Notes: a model not told the origin generated them from the letters alone. A stretch of 64,000 bases of DNA from Cytobacillus luteolus (GCF_017873715.1 NZ_JAGGKM010000004.1:124001-188000); one strand, 5' to 3'. Shown: positions 6,580 to 18,212, counted from the first letter of the stretch. Program-made: numbers and translations.

Positions 6580-6822
6580 CTACTGTTGCTCTTCTGAATT
6601 TAACATTTGCTTATATTTAATTACTTTTCGAAAAAAGTAGAATGAAAGAATTAGAAATAATACGGTAGCACCCATTAATAGATTTGTCTGCAAAGAGTGA
6701 ACTCCTTCAGATGGGATCAATATACCAATGTAAAGAAACACACTAACTGCCAGTAAGATAAAGCCAAACTGCGTATAATCTGTTACCTTCCCTTGAATTA
6801 CCTTTACTTTGTTTTTATCCAC
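6580..6822 (-). CDS. yrhC: YrhC-family small membrane protein
   Basis: This protein of about 80 aa has two membrane helices, roughly residues 18-36 (FGFILLAVSVFLYIGILI) and 46-66. It matches YrhC, whose gene closes the yrrT-mtnN-mccA-mccB-yrhC operon in B. subtilis; the function is unknown. A GTG at 6822 preceded by GAGGTG gives the family length, so the longer open frame to 6885 is not used. A hairpin terminator lies between mccB and yrhC, so read-through or a separate start is needed for expression. Confidence 0.8.
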   Translation of the reverse strand: MDKNKVKVIQGKVTDYTQFGFILLAVSVFLYIGILIPSEGVHSLQTNLLMGATVLFLILSFYFFRKVIKYKQMLNSEEQQ

Positions 6823-6898
6823 TACTGCACCTCGTTTCTTTATAGCTATTAAAACTATATCATAGGCTAGTAGATTCGTATTCATGTAAATAAAACCA

Positions 6899-6932
6899 AA
6901 AAACTAAGACCCTTCACTATTTAGGAAGGGTC
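6899..6932 (-). terminator. Terminator-like hairpin between mccB and yrhC
   Basis: GACCCTTC (6908-6915) pairs with GAAGGGTC (6925-6932), and TTAGTTTTTT follows on the minus strand. It may reduce yrhC expression relative to the rest of the operon. Confidence 0.75.
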
Positions 6933-6944
6933 GAGCAATCGTTT

Positions 6945-9009
<2,065 letters not shown>

Positions 9010-9024
9010 TTTTTCCACTCTTCC

Positions 9025-9735
9025 TTACATGCTTACGGATTTGTTAAGTTCCTCAACAATTTTAATTACAATAGTAGAAGAATTTACTGCTGCCGTTTCT
9101 AAAAAGTTTTCAAACGATACATTTGATTCTTTTCCTGCTATATCCGATAGTGCTCTTGTAATAACAAATGGTGTGCCAAATTGAAAGCATACCTGAGCAA
9201 TTGCTGCTGCTTCCATTTCAACAGCATAAAGTTCAGTGAATTTTGTTCGAACAAATTCTACTCGTTCAGGGTCGTTCATAAACGAATCTCCCGTAGCAAT
9301 TAGCCCTTTGACGACTTGTACATTCTCTATAGTACTTGCACATTTCTCAGCTATATCTACAAGCTTTTGATCAGCAGAAAAAGCTGCTGGTAGACCTGGG
9401 ACTTGCCCATACTCATAATTAAAGGCAGTAACATCTACATCATGGTGACGAACTTCTGATGAGATAACAATATCACCTACATTTAAAGATTCTAGATAAC
9501 CTCCAGCTGAGCCAGTATTTATAACATAAGTCGGGTTGAAATTTTGTAAAAGTAACGTTGTAGACATCGCAGCATTTACTTTACCTATACCAGACTTCAA
9601 TAAGATGACTTCTTGACCATGTATTGTTCCAGTTGTAAATTCACAACCTGCAATTGTAGTATCTTCTCGATTTTCGATTGTTTCTCTTAGTATCGTTACT
9701 TCTTCTTCCATTGCTCCAATAATTGCAACTTTCAT
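9025..9735 (-). CDS. mtnN: 5'-methylthioadenosine/S-adenosylhomocysteine nucleosidase
   Basis: This 236-aa hydrolase cleaves adenine from MTA and SAH, the toxic by-products of SAM use. [13 protein letters not shown] supplies the first catalytic Glu, [11 protein letters not shown] the substrate-binding Glu and ALSDIAGK the catalytic Asp. [18 protein letters not shown] is the family phosphate/ribose region. AAGGTGGATTCTAACA precedes the ATG. In this operon it feeds S-ribosylhomocysteine, and hence homocysteine, toward mccA/mccB. Downstream of yrrT by 22 bases. Confidence 0.95.
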   Translation of the reverse strand: MKVAIIGAMEEEVTILRETIENREDTTIAGCEFTTGTIHGQEVILLKSGIGKVNAAMSTTLLLQNFNPTYVINTGSAGGYLESLNVGDIVISSEVRHHDVDVTAFNYEYGQVPGLPAAFSADQKLVDIAEKCASTIENVQVVKGLIATGDSFMNDPERVEFVRTKFTELYAVEMEAAAIAQVCFQFGTPFVITRALSDIAGKESNVSFENFLETAAVNSSTIVIKIVEELNKSVSM

Positions 9736-9757
9736 TGTTAGAATCCACCTTTATTGA

Positions 9758-10399
9758 TTAAATTTTTATGGCCTCCATTACCAATACAAAATCATTACAT
9801 CTAATATAATTTACAGTAAACCCATTCTCTTTCAGAATGTCGCTTAAAACTTCTTTTGTCGTGTAATATTCGGATTGTAAGTCATTTGCTAGGTTGGAAT
9901 AGCCTTTTTCTTTCGCGTCTTCAATCATTTTCTTGTACGCCATTTCATCTTCAAAAATAGTATCTGCAAACACTATTTTACCACCTTTTTGTAGAAACTT
10001 GCTATAAATTGCAAGCGCATTCGCTTTTTCATCATCTGTAAGGTGATGGAAGGCATAAGAACTTACTATAGTATCAATTTTTGCATTAGGCATCTTAAAC
10101 TGAATAAAGTCACCGTCTGCTATTGATACTTCACTCCCTAGTTTAGCGATGGCAATTTCTCTCATCGAAGCTGAGGGCTCAATACCAAAAACAAGATGCC
10201 CCTTTTCTAAAAGAGTTTTTGTTAGGTTACCGGTACCTACACCAAACTCAAGCACATTACCTACTGATTTTTCAGCTACAAGTTTTAATATGTCATCATA
10301 GTTTTGAAAGACCGCCTTATACTCTTCATCATGACCTGTTACCGTCATATCATACGAATCTGCCCATATTTCAAATAGTTCGTTAAACTCTCTACCCAT
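9758..10399 (-). CDS. yrrT: SAM-dependent methyltransferase YrrT
   Basis: This class I methyltransferase of about 213 aa has [12 protein letters not shown] (motif I) near residue 48 and [14 protein letters not shown] further on, with a substrate that is still unassigned. It is the first gene of the yrrT-mtnN-mccA-mccB operon, as in B. subtilis. ATG 10399 is chosen because GGGAGAG lies 9 bases upstream; the ATG at 10417 has no such site. The upstream region contains a possible CymR operator. The family name reflects synteny more than a proven reaction. Confidence 0.9.
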   Translation of the reverse strand: MGREFNELFEIWADSYDMTVTGHDEEYKAVFQNYDDILKLVAEKSVGNVLEFGVGTGNLTKTLLEKGHLVFGIEPSASMREIAIAKLGSEVSIADGDFIQFKMPNAKIDTIVSSYAFHHLTDDEKANALAIYSKFLQKGGKIVFADTIFEDEMAYKKMIEDAKEKGYSNLANDLQSEYYTTKEVLSDILKENGFTVNYIRCNDFVLVMEAIKI

Positions 10400-10427
10400 T
10401 TTTGTACACTCTCCCATGATATTATCT

Positions 10428-10454
10428 ATATAATTCCTATAAGTATAGTATGAA
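10428..10454 (-). promoter_or_regulatory. Candidate promoter and CymR operator of the mccAB operon
   Basis: On the minus strand TATACT is followed at once by TATAGGAATTATAT, about 30 bases before the yrrT ATG. TATACT could be a -10 box. The GGAATTATA core resembles part of the CymR sites known for sulfur genes in Bacillus. No good -35 is visible, as expected for a regulated promoter but also for a chance match. Confidence 0.3.
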
Positions 10455-10581
10455 TTAAAATTAGAACTGTTCTTAACTTAGCATAAATCTTAAAGTTTAT
10501 CAATTAATTAATTCTTTCGTATGATGTTGGGTTTTGTGCTACACTAATTGCAGAAAAATGTGTAGGAAAGGGCTGTGCTAG

Positions 10582-10788
10582 ATGGAGTTTAGGTTAGATT
10601 TTATACAGGATAAAGTGGAGTTTTTTGAAAGCTATGATCTTGTGACTTTAGAAAAAAACATTAATGAGAAAATAGAACATAATAAGGCTATTCTTTTAGA
10701 GGTTCATCATGTATCACATCAAATGTATGTTGATGAAGATGGAAGAAGGTACTTTACAGCTGTCGTTCATTTTAAGGCAAAAAAATAA
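10582..10788 (+). CDS. yrzA: DUF2536 family protein YrzA
   Basis: This 68-aa soluble protein begins MEFRLDFIQDKVEFFES and includes HNKAILLEVHHVSHQM and RRYFTAVVHFKAKK. It closely matches B. subtilis YrzA, which also sits between yrrT and yrrS. GAAAGGG lies about 9 bases before the ATG. It is divergent from the yrrT operon. The function is unknown and no catalytic motif is seen. Confidence 0.85.
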   Translation: MEFRLDFIQDKVEFFESYDLVTLEKNINEKIEHNKAILLEVHHVSHQMYVDEDGRRYFTAVVHFKAKK

Positions 10789-10857
10789 TAAAAGGTGGCT
10801 ATCCAAAATGATGAATTCTTAATGATTATTATTTTGGATTTAGCAGTAATAACGTCC

Positions 10858-10984
10858 GTTGATTTCCGGTCCAGGCACTTGCTTTCCGCGGGGAGGAAGT
10901 CGAGCCTCCTCGACGTTCCGTCTGCGGGGTCTCGACCTTTCCTCTACTTCCCGCAGGAGTCAAGTGCCTTCCCCTCCAATCAAC
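10858..10984 (+). repeat. Dispersed inverted-repeat element, copy D (short form)
   Basis: Ends are GTTGATTTCCGGTCCAGGCA then C, and GTGCCTTCCCCTCCAATCAA then C. This is the 127-bp form of the subfamily shared with B, E and F (CACTTGC, GAGGAAGTCGAGCCTCCTCG), without the extra hairpin segment. It lies between the convergent yrzA and yrrS. The open frame running across it is not coding. Confidence 0.9.
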
Positions 10985-11076
10985 TATTAACTTTATATTT
11001 AAATAGCATCAAACAGAATATAAATTCCATATAATATATCATCTTTTCTTGTTAAAAATCAACATAAGAAAAAACA

Positions 11077-11123
11077 TAAAAGGAAGTGAGAAAAACAATT
11101 TTGCTTTTCCCTACTTCCTTTTT
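11077..11123 (-). terminator. Terminator of yrrS
   Basis: AAAGGAAGT and ACTTCCTTT form the outer stem, with a GAAAA/TTTTC inner stem. On the minus strand TATGTTTTTTC follows, 22 bases past the yrrS stop. Confidence 0.7.
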
Positions 11124-11144
11124 CTATTCTAAGATAGTCCCTTA

Positions 11145-11894
11145 TTATTCGTCATCTGATTCGTCTTCATTCTCTGCTTCTTCTTCAGAAGCATTGTTTT
11201 GTTGGAAAATTGGACTGTCGTTTTCTTTAAGTTCTTCTACTAAGACTGGTTTCCAGCCTTCTCCACTTACCCAATCCATGTAAACCTTGTAATTTTGGCT
11301 ACCGTCTTTAGATGCAATGGTTACTTTCGCTTTATCAGGTCCATTATTTGTCAGCCACCAAACTGTCAAATTTGCTAGATCCAATCCTGTTGCATAGCTT
11401 GCTGCAATCTCAATTTCATTACGATTTTCAGTACCTTTATCATATACATTTGTTTGTGGCTCAACCTGATTCGTACCAATAGGTTTCCAAGCAGGGTTTT
11501 CGATTGATCGAATGATATTAGACTCAGAATCACCATCTGTTATTGTAGCTCTCTCATTTGACTCTGGTTCTACTTTTTCATTATTAGTCGTTGTCTCTTC
11601 AGTTTTTTCATTATCTTCATCAGTCTCCGAGCTTTCTTGTGAAGCATCTGTTGACTGCTCCGTTTCTTTCTTATCTTCCTTTTCATCCGCTGCAGCTACA
11701 TCTGTATTATTAGACACTTTAGGTGCAGTTGTTTCAGTTGAGTTACCTGAACCAAATAGTAACTTACCCCCAAAAATAATGATTAATATTACTACAACAC
11801 CAATTAAAGTATTAAGAATTCTATTTATCTTTCTTCTCTTTGCTCTTTTTTCGAACCGTGGACCTTCATATAGTTTCTCCCAGTCGTATCCCAT
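11145..11894 (-). CDS. yrrS: YrrS-like membrane-anchored DUF1510 protein
   Basis: This 249-aa protein has a basic cytoplasmic head (FEKRAKRRKINRI), one membrane helix at about 28-46 and a long Ser/Thr/Glu-rich linker (about 50-125). A globular extracellular DUF1510 domain follows (NPAWKPIGTNQ...GEGWKPVLVEE), then an acidic tail. It matches the YrrS architecture, and in B. subtilis yrrS is next to pbpI as here. GGGAGGCTTGTACAT precedes the ATG. A role in the cell envelope or sporulation is inferred from the neighbour only. Confidence 0.88.
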   Translation of the reverse strand: MGYDWEKLYEGPRFEKRAKRRKINRILNTLIGVVVILIIIFGGKLLFGSGNSTETTAPKVSNNTDVAAADEKEDKKETEQSTDASQESSETDEDNEKTEETTTNNEKVEPESNERATITDGDSESNIIRSIENPAWKPIGTNQVEPQTNVYDKGTENRNEIEIAASYATGLDLANLTVWWLTNNGPDKAKVTIASKDGSQNYKVYMDWVSGEGWKPVLVEELKENDSPIFQQNNASEEEAENEDESDDE

Positions 11895-12004
11895 ATGTAC
11901 AAGCCTCCCATGAACATTTCTATTTCCCTATTTTAACATTAGTTATCCATTAGATGAAGATATATTTATACCTTGTGGAAAACAAGAATAATACTACCTT
12001 CGTA

Positions 12005-13783
12005 CTAAAAATTAGATTGGTCTTTATTATCAAGTTCATAAAGTCCTTTTACTACATCATAAAATACACTATTGGTAACTGAGTTCCCATCTTTTCTATC
12101 TAAGTCCACAACAACAAGAGCATACTTAGGTTTATTAAAAGGAAAATAACCAGCAAACCATTTATTAACTAAGTTTTTATTACCCTCACTTGAAACCTTC
12201 CCTGTTTCTGCAGTTCCTGATTTACCCGCTACTTCATATGGTAAAGAGTTAAACCTAATTCCAGTACCACTTTGCACTACGGTTCTTAATAACTCTTGAA
12301 GTCTCATTGCAGTATAGGGTGATATGGAATCCCCATCTAGCTTATACTCTGGAAAGGAAAATAAAGTAGTGCCATTTTTATAGAGTACATCGCTCACCGA
12401 TCTAACTTGCATCTTCTCGCCACCACGTGCAATTGTTGCCATCATATTAGCAATAGCTAAAGGAGTTACTCTTACATCTTTTTGTCCTATTGCTGTTTGC
12501 GCAACAGCCTTCACAGAACTTTTATCTCGGGAATCTGACCAAATTCTACCGGGGTATTCTTTTGGCATTTGGATAAAATCATTATACCTAAATACGTCAC
12601 CATGCCATCCGACTGGTCCGAGTAAACCTAGCTTCTGTGCATACTCTTCGATAAAGTTTGAATCTTCCTTAATAATCTCATTTGAAAGTTCAGCAAAGGT
12701 ATAATTACAGCTTTTTGCAAAACTATCTTTGAAATTTAATGGGCCATGATCGTATTGTGATGGTCCATCTCCATATAAATTAAGGTCACAGTCAAATATA
12801 CGATTATTCAAGTTTACATTTTTTTCAATAGCCGCCGCCGCAATAACAGTCTTAAATACAGAGCCTGGAAACTGAGACATCAACATTTGATTCTCGGCCC
12901 CATCATCTCCAAAAGGGTTCTGAAAGTTAATACTCGGTTTACTAACCATTGCTAGGATATCATTCGTTTCTATATCTAATAAAATTAAGCCACCTTTTTC
13001 AATCGTATGATTGTCTATAATACTCTCAGCTAATTGCTGAATCTCTCTATCAATCGTTGTTTTAATTGCGACTGGATAAAAAGGGTTTGCAGGTGCTGAG
13101 TATTTTACATCAATCCCAAATAAAGGAGAACCATCACCAGATACATGATAGAGTAACTTTGCTTCACCTTCGGGTAATAAAAATTCATCAAAGGTGGCTT
13201 GTAGTCCAGTTATTCCGAGCATAGTCCTCTTTGAAAGGTAGGTTTTATCCGGATATCTTTTGTAAAGTAGTTCCTCATTTTCTCGAACTAGACCTATTAA
13301 GTGTTCAGCAATTTTTGTATCTAGTTCATACTGCCGATTAATTGCAAACACACCTGGTATTTTTAATCGGTTTATTTCACTCATTTGAGTTTGAGTAAGT
13401 TCAAATGGCTTACCATTTATTGAAAATACAAATGGTTCCTTCGCATCCTTCAGTGATTGTTCTATAGTCCTTTCCTGAACTCCTACAGCTTTCGCTAATT
13501 CTGAAACTGGCCACTCAATATTTTTTAAGAAAGGAAAAAGAACTAAGGTTGGATGGTACTCATGTGTTAAGGCAAGATTATTACGGTCAACAAATCTCCC
13601 GCGTCCCTGGTCTATTACCATCTCTTGGGTTCTTTGAACAACACTTTCTTCAATTAAGTTGACTCTATTGCTTGAAAAAGATTCCGTATGTGTTAATTGA
13701 ATTTGCACCAGTCTTGCGACTAATCCAATTAAACAAAATAAAATTAAAAAGATAATTGATAGCCCTCTTTTTTTTATGACCAT
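12005..13783 (-). CDS. pbpI: Class B penicillin-binding protein (PbpI-like transpeptidase)
   Basis: This class B PBP of about 592 aa is anchored by one N-terminal helix (about 7-27). A dimerisation/pedestal domain is followed by a transpeptidase domain with SVFK (active-site Ser in FPGSVFKTV), SCN (KSCNYTFAE) and KSGT (AGKSGTAETG). It cross-links peptidoglycan outside the membrane. B. subtilis PbpI (PBP4b) at the same locus is a sporulation-time enzyme. The start is ATG 13783; its GAGGTG site lies inside the 3' arm of a 10-bp hairpin that also follows greA, so translation may be limited. Confidence 0.93.
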   Translation of the reverse strand: MVIKKRGLSIIFLILFCLIGLVARLVQIQLTHTESFSSNRVNLIEESVVQRTQEMVIDQGRGRFVDRNNLALTHEYHPTLVLFPFLKNIEWPVSELAKAVGVQERTIEQSLKDAKEPFVFSINGKPFELTQTQMSEINRLKIPGVFAINRQYELDTKIAEHLIGLVRENEELLYKRYPDKTYLSKRTMLGITGLQATFDEFLLPEGEAKLLYHVSGDGSPLFGIDVKYSAPANPFYPVAIKTTIDREIQQLAESIIDNHTIEKGGLILLDIETNDILAMVSKPSINFQNPFGDDGAENQMLMSQFPGSVFKTVIAAAAIEKNVNLNNRIFDCDLNLYGDGPSQYDHGPLNFKDSFAKSCNYTFAELSNEIIKEDSNFIEEYAQKLGLLGPVGWHGDVFRYNDFIQMPKEYPGRIWSDSRDKSSVKAVAQTAIGQKDVRVTPLAIANMMATIARGGEKMQVRSVSDVLYKNGTTLFSFPEYKLDGDSISPYTAMRLQELLRTVVQSGTGIRFNSLPYEVAGKSGTAETGKVSSEGNKNLVNKWFAGYFPFNKPKYALVVVDLDRKDGNSVTNSVFYDVVKGLYELDNKDQSNF

Positions 13784-13789
13784 AAATAA

Positions 13790-13818
13790 ACACCTCGTCA
13801 ACAGTTTCGACGAGGTGT
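13790..13818 (-). promoter_or_regulatory. Hairpin covering the pbpI ribosome-binding site
   Basis: On the minus strand ACACCTCGTC, a 9-base loop and GACGAGGTGT form a perfect 10-bp stem. The GAGGTG of pbpI is part of the 3' arm, 7 bases before the ATG. TTATTTATG follows, so a weak greA terminator is the alternative reading. Both roles could coexist. Confidence 0.65.
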
Positions 13819-13846
13819 GGTGTTTTTTAAACTCTAATATGTTATT

Positions 13847-14320
13847 TTATTTAATTGAAACAATCTTTACTTGCATTTCTCCTCCAGGAGTTTGTACATT
13901 AACTTGGTCGCCAACTTGTTTACCCATTAGGCTCCTAGCAATAGGTGAATCATTTGAAATTTTCCCTTCAAATGGATCTGCTTCAGCACTACCAACGATT
14001 GTATACGTTTCCTCATCACCGTCAGGTAACTCTACAAATGTAACGGATTTCCCTAAAGAAACCGCATTTGTTCCAGCATCCTCAACAATGATCTTTGCAT
14101 TGCGAATCATATTCTCAAGAGTCGTAATACGCCCCTCAACAAATGCCTGTTCTTCCTTAGCCGAGTCGTACTCAGAGTTTTCACTAAGGTCTCCAAAGCT
14201 TCTTGCTATTTTAATACGTTCAACTACTTCTTTACGTTTAACTGATTTTAAATGTTCAAGTTCTTGTTCTAGCTTTTGTTTACCTTCTTCTGTCATAGGA
14301 AAAACTTTTTCTACTGCCAT
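13847..14320 (-). CDS. greA: Transcription elongation factor GreA
   Basis: This 157-aa factor stimulates the RNA-cleavage activity of stalled RNA polymerase. The N-terminal coiled coil includes the acidic tip [19 protein letters not shown], with the Asp/Glu pair that reaches the polymerase active site. The C-terminal FKBP-like domain contains [22 protein letters not shown]. Family length is exact. GGAGTGAAGGGAC precedes the ATG. It lies between udk and pbpI as in B. subtilis, and a hairpin at its 3' end overlaps the pbpI translation start region. Confidence 0.97.
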   Translation of the reverse strand: MAVEKVFPMTEEGKQKLEQELEHLKSVKRKEVVERIKIARSFGDLSENSEYDSAKEEQAFVEGRITTLENMIRNAKIIVEDAGTNAVSLGKSVTFVELPDGDEETYTIVGSAEADPFEGKISNDSPIARSLMGKQVGDQVNVQTPGGEMQVKIVSIK

Positions 14321-14432
14321 GTCCCTTCACTCCTTCACTTTTCGAACATCCTTGGAACAGAGGTCAACTTTTTATATATGCCTTGCACCAAGCATTATGT
14401 ATTAGGCTTACTCTCTCGTCCATCTTGAGTTC

Positions 14433-14467
14433 TTTTAAAAGGGAAGAGCTTGATAAGTAGCTCTTCC
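14433..14467 (-). terminator. Terminator of the trmR-trhP1-trhP2-udk operon
   Basis: GGAAGAGCT (14442-14450) and AGCTCTTCC (14459-14467) pair, and CTTTTAAAA follows on the minus strand. The rest of 14321-14441 shows no feature I can support. Confidence 0.75.
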
Positions 14468-14498
14468 ATATTTTCTACTCTTTATCTATGCTATGTTA

Positions 14499-15134
14499 TT
14501 ACAAAATCTCTTTTTGTTCAAGAATTGTTTGAATTTTTGTTACCATTAAATCAATCGCAACATGGTTTTGACCACCTTCAGGTATGATTAAATCAGCATA
14601 CCTTTTTGTTGGTTCAATAAATTGATTATGCATTGGTCTCACTACTGTAACGTACTGATCTATTACAGAATCAATGGTTCTGCCTCTTTCTTTTATATCA
14701 CGAAGCATTCTTCGAATAATTCGAATGTCTGCATCAGTATCAACAAATAGTTTTATATCCATTAGTTGTCGTAGTCGTTCGTCTTCTAGTACCAAAATTC
14801 CTTCTAGAATAATTACATCTTTAGGTTCAACTGCAATGACCTCATCCGCTCGGGTATGCAGGGTATAATTATAAACCGGTTTGTCGATCTGATTATAACT
14901 TAATAGGTCAAGAATATGATTAATTAGCAAGTCATTATCAAAGGCAAGAGGATGATCATAATTCGTATCCAGTCGTTCCTCATACTGTAAATGACTTTGA
15001 TCCTTATAGTAAGAATCCTGCTCTATTACCAGAATTGAGTGTCCCTTAAAATGCTCATAAATTGATTTAGTAACACTGGTTTTACCAGAGCCGGAGCCTC
15101 CAGCAATGCCAATTACTATTGGCTTTTTCCCCAT
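14499..15134 (-). CDS. udk: Uridine kinase
   Basis: This 211-aa kinase phosphorylates uridine and cytidine to UMP and CMP in pyrimidine salvage. [13 protein letters not shown] near residue 9 is the P-loop, DSYYKDQS provides the catalytic Asp region, YDHPLAFD the nucleoside site, and [13 protein letters not shown] the lid. AAAGGGG lies before the ATG. It starts 5 bases after the trhP2 stop, so it is the last gene of the tRNA-hydroxylation operon. Confidence 0.96.
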   Translation of the reverse strand: MGKKPIVIGIAGGSGSGKTSVTKSIYEHFKGHSILVIEQDSYYKDQSHLQYEERLDTNYDHPLAFDNDLLINHILDLLSYNQIDKPVYNYTLHTRADEVIAVEPKDVIILEGILVLEDERLRQLMDIKLFVDTDADIRIIRRMLRDIKERGRTIDSVIDQYVTVVRPMHNQFIEPTKRYADLIIPEGGQNHVAIDLMVTKIQTILEQKEIL

Positions 15135-15139
15135 TCTTT

Positions 15140-16414
15140 TTAAAGCCCCTTTCGCATCATGTTGTTAGGGAATAATGGCTTGTCTACTTTAAATTTAACA
15201 ATTTGTAGCGGATGACGCGCCACATCAAGTTCTTGTCCCTCTTCATCCCAAATCTTTTCTACAAGTTGTGTAAAGTTGTCGATTTCAGGTCCAAAGAATT
15301 CTACTACGTCACCAGGTTTAAAGTAGTTTCGTTGCTGTAAAGTAACTATGCCTGTTTCCTCATTATAATCTAATACAAGTCCAGCAAAATCATAGGTAGT
15401 CTTTTTGCTATGATTTCCATACATCTGTTCTTTATACCCTGGAACTCCTTCAAAAAATGCTGATGCTGCTTCACGATTTGCACATTTATCAAGCTCTTCA
15501 AGCCATTCTTTTTTAATTTCAAAATTTTCAGGGTCTGCGCAATAAGCATCAATTACTTTGCGATATACACTTACCACTGTAGCAACATAATGAATTGACT
15601 TCATTCGGCCTTCAATTTTCAAACTATCTATACCTAGTTCAATCATTTTTGGGATAGATTGAATTAAGTTTAAATCTTTTGGGCTCATTGCGAAAGCTGG
15701 ATCTTCTTCAGTGAATAGAGCGACTTCTTGGTCGTTATTCTCCAAGCTGAATAAGTCATAATCCCACCTGCACGATTGACAGCAGCCACCACGATTGGAG
15801 TCCCTTGCAGTCATATGGTTACTTAACGTACAACGACCTGAATACGCAATACACATTGCTCCATGAATAAATGTTTCAATTTCAATATCCACTTTTTCCT
15901 TCATTTCACGTATTTCTTCAGCACTTGTTTCACGAGCTAACACAACTCTTTCAAGACCTTCTTCTTTCCAGAATTGTACAGCCTTCCAGTTGGAAAGTGA
16001 TTGCTGAGTACTTAAGTGTATTTCTAACTTTGGCGCCACTCTTTTACATGTTTCTATAATAAGTGGATCTGCAACAATAATTCCCGCTACTCCAGCATTT
16101 TCTAAACCTTTAAGGTACTCATCTAATCCATCCATATTTTCATTATGAGCAAAAATATTAGTAGTTACATAAATTCTTGCCCCATATTTCTTTGCGAATT
16201 CAACACCTTCAGCCATCTCTTCTTGTGAAAAATTATCGGCATTAGATCGTAAACCATATTCTTGTCCACCGATAAATACAGCATCTGCACCATAATGGAC
16301 TGCTATTTTTAATTTCTCAAGGTTTCCAGCTGGAGCTAATAGTTCCGGCTTTTTAACAATGACACGCTTACCATTTATGATTTCCGATATTGAATCAGAT
16401 TTAATTGTAGTCAT
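15140..16414 (-). CDS. trhP2: U32-family tRNA U34 hydroxylation protein TrhP2 (YrrO)
   Basis: This 424-aa protein has the U32 collagenase-like fold. The Cys signature [19 protein letters not shown] lies near residue 175, followed by more cysteines ([12 protein letters not shown]) that could hold a metal centre. In B. subtilis, YrrN and YrrO together make 5-hydroxyuridine at position 34 of tRNA, which TrmR then methylates. GGAGGATAACTGCT precedes the ATG. Order trmR-trhP1-trhP2-udk supports the assignment. Older annotations name it a peptidase, which is not well supported. Confidence 0.9.
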   Translation of the reverse strand: MTTIKSDSISEIINGKRVIVKKPELLAPAGNLEKLKIAVHYGADAVFIGGQEYGLRSNADNFSQEEMAEGVEFAKKYGARIYVTTNIFAHNENMDGLDEYLKGLENAGVAGIIVADPLIIETCKRVAPKLEIHLSTQQSLSNWKAVQFWKEEGLERVVLARETSAEEIREMKEKVDIEIETFIHGAMCIAYSGRCTLSNHMTARDSNRGGCCQSCRWDYDLFSLENNDQEVALFTEEDPAFAMSPKDLNLIQSIPKMIELGIDSLKIEGRMKSIHYVATVVSVYRKVIDAYCADPENFEIKKEWLEELDKCANREAASAFFEGVPGYKEQMYGNHSKKTTYDFAGLVLDYNEETGIVTLQQRNYFKPGDVVEFFGPEIDNFTQLVEKIWDEEGQELDVARHPLQIVKFKVDKPLFPNNMMRKGL

Positions 16415-16447
16415 AGCAGTTATCCTCCTTTTTTAAAACTCTTGGTT

Positions 16448-17377
16448 TTAATAGACCGTTTCCTTGAAGAAAAATCCAGTATCTAACGGTCGGTTTTTGG
16501 GTTGAATCTGTTCTATTTCTTCTAAATAACTGTCCTTTTTGTCTTCATACTCTTCTCTATTTTTAACACAAAGATCTATTGCTTCACGATATTTTTGTGT
16601 AACTTCTACTAAATACTCAGAAGATTTTAAGATACCATCTATTTTAAAACTATCTATACCTGCATCAACCATTTCCGCTAATTCATCTATGATACAGATA
16701 TCATTAGGACTCATGATATGAGTACCATTTTGATCTTCAAAAATCGGATATTTATTATCACGCTCTTTATCGAATAAGAACATGGTGTTTTCAAGCTTAT
16801 TCTCTTCAACTGCTAGTTCTTTTCCTTGGTATTCAAAATAATTCCCAATCAGATTTCGCTTGGACTGGAACATACAAGTCATACCATGGACCTGAACCTC
16901 AATTTCTACCTCAGCATTTTCTTTTATTTCAACGATTGAGTCCATATTAAGTTCTCTAGCAAGAACAGCCCTTTTTGCACCTTTGCGTCCCCAGTAGTTA
17001 CAGGTATACCAATTGGTAGCAGTTGTTTCAGTATTCCAATGCAGCTTCATATCAGGTGCATATTCCCGTGCAGCCATTAAAACCGCAGGGTCTCCAAATA
17101 CAACAGCATCTACGTTTACTGATTGAAGAAAAGTTAAATATTCTCCTAACTCTTCTACCTTCTCATTATGGAATAGTGCGTTCATAGCCACATATACCTT
17201 TTTACCGCTTTCGTGGGCAAGTGTTACAACTTCTTTAACTTCTTCCCTTGAAAATTCACCTGCTAGGCGTAGACCAAACTTTTGCTCACCAATAACAAAT
17301 GCATCAGCTCCTGCATCAATTAACGGTACTATATCTGAAACCCTAGTTGGAGTTAGTAATAATTCTGGTTTGTTCAT
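16448..17377 (-). CDS. trhP1: U32-family tRNA U34 hydroxylation protein TrhP1 (YrrN)
   Basis: This 309-aa partner of TrhP2 has the same fold (LLLTPTRVSDIVPLIDAGAD at the N-terminus). The usual Cys signature is degenerate here (VQVHGMTCMFQSKRNLIG), so the catalytic cofactor probably resides in TrhP2. In B. subtilis both proteins are needed for prephenate-independent 5-hydroxyuridine at tRNA position 34. GAGGTGTTTAATTT precedes the ATG, 3 bases after the trmR stop. It sits 33 bases before trhP2. Confidence 0.9.
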   Translation of the reverse strand: MNKPELLLTPTRVSDIVPLIDAGADAFVIGEQKFGLRLAGEFSREEVKEVVTLAHESGKKVYVAMNALFHNEKVEELGEYLTFLQSVNVDAVVFGDPAVLMAAREYAPDMKLHWNTETTATNWYTCNYWGRKGAKRAVLARELNMDSIVEIKENAEVEIEVQVHGMTCMFQSKRNLIGNYFEYQGKELAVEENKLENTMFLFDKERDNKYPIFEDQNGTHIMSPNDICIIDELAEMVDAGIDSFKIDGILKSSEYLVEVTQKYREAIDLCVKNREEYEDKKDSYLEEIEQIQPKNRPLDTGFFFKETVY

Positions 17378-17380
17378 AAA

Positions 17381-18043
17381 TTAAACACCTCTTTTTTTAC
17401 TTATCGCAATACCGTCACCTATTGGCAATATGGTAGTTATATACTTTGGATTACTCATCAGCCATTCATTGTATGTCCTAATTTTATTGACTAAGCTACG
17501 GGTACGTTTTACATCAACATCTTCTGCGGCAACGAGTCCTTTAAATAAAACATTATCAGTTATTATTACACCATTTGGTGACAATAGGTTTTCATAACCG
17601 TTGAAAAAACGCTGATACTGGCCCTTAGCCGCATCAATAAAAATGACATCAAACGATGTTCCTAGGCTTTCTGGTCGATCTACTAGCTCTAGCGCATCGC
17701 CTAAATGAACCTTTATTTGAGAACTAGTATTTGTCATTTCAATATATTCTAACGCCTTGGTATATCGGATTTCATCCCGTTCGATTGAAACGATGTTCGC
17801 TTCCGGAAGAGCTTTTGCCATACGTATTGCAGAATAGCCTATCGCTGTTCCAATCTCAAGGATTGAGGCCGGTTGAATTAACCGTAAAATCTGTAGCATA
17901 GCCTCGATTCCAACCAACTCCATAATCGGCACATTATTTTCTTGTGCGTATGCTTCTATCTCTTGGATTATGTTGTCTCTACTCGGAATGAGCGACTCTA
18001 AATAGGCTGTAATTTCAACTGAAAGCAAAGCTAGTTCCTCCAT
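17381..18043 (-). CDS. trmR: tRNA 5-hydroxyuridine methyltransferase TrmR (YrrM)
   Basis: This 220-aa O-methyltransferase has ILEIGTAIGYSAIRMA (SAM motif I) near residue 60, IVSIERDE for the ribose hydroxyls and VIFIDAAKGQYQRFF as the metal/active-site Asp motif. The fold is that of catechol-O-methyltransferases, but the operon with trhP1 and trhP2 points to 5-methoxyuridine formation at tRNA U34. GAGGAAC lies 11 bases before the ATG. It is the first gene of the four-gene operon and starts downstream of two terminators after mltG. Confidence 0.9.
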   Translation of the reverse strand: MEELALLSVEITAYLESLIPSRDNIIQEIEAYAQENNVPIMELVGIEAMLQILRLIQPASILEIGTAIGYSAIRMAKALPEANIVSIERDEIRYTKALEYIEMTNTSSQIKVHLGDALELVDRPESLGTSFDVIFIDAAKGQYQRFFNGYENLLSPNGVIITDNVLFKGLVAAEDVDVKRTRSLVNKIRTYNEWLMSNPKYITTILPIGDGIAISKKRGV

Positions 18044-18084
18044 TTCGAATATCGTTCCTCGATACTAATTCATAGGTTGATAAC

Positions 18085-18117
18085 CAAAATAAAGAAATTG
18101 GCATAGTGCCAATTTCT
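18085..18117 (-). terminator. Second terminator downstream of mltG
   Basis: AGAAATTGGC (18093-18102) pairs with GCCAATTTCT (18108-18117), and TTTATTTTGG follows on the minus strand. It isolates the trmR operon from mltG. Confidence 0.75.
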
Positions 18118-18157
18118 ATAATACAAGTTTTAATTCTCTTTAACTCGATATATTTTA

Positions 18158-18200
18158 CCACAAGAACAAAGGGAACGCTAATCTTTCATTTCGTTCCCTT
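18158..18200 (-). terminator. First terminator downstream of mltG
   Basis: AAGGGAACG (18169-18177) and CGTTCCCTT (18192-18200) form a 9-bp stem with a 14-base loop, followed by TGTTCTTG on the minus strand. It starts 13 bases after the mltG stop. Confidence 0.7.
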
Positions 18201-18212
18201 ACACACGACATT

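Noticed and set aside
10795-11034. 79-codon plus-strand frame
   Set aside because: Most of it is repeat copy D, downstream of yrzA.
11512-11913. 133-codon plus-strand frame opposite yrrS
   Set aside because: A shadow of the low-complexity Ser/Glu region of yrrS, with no ribosome-binding site.
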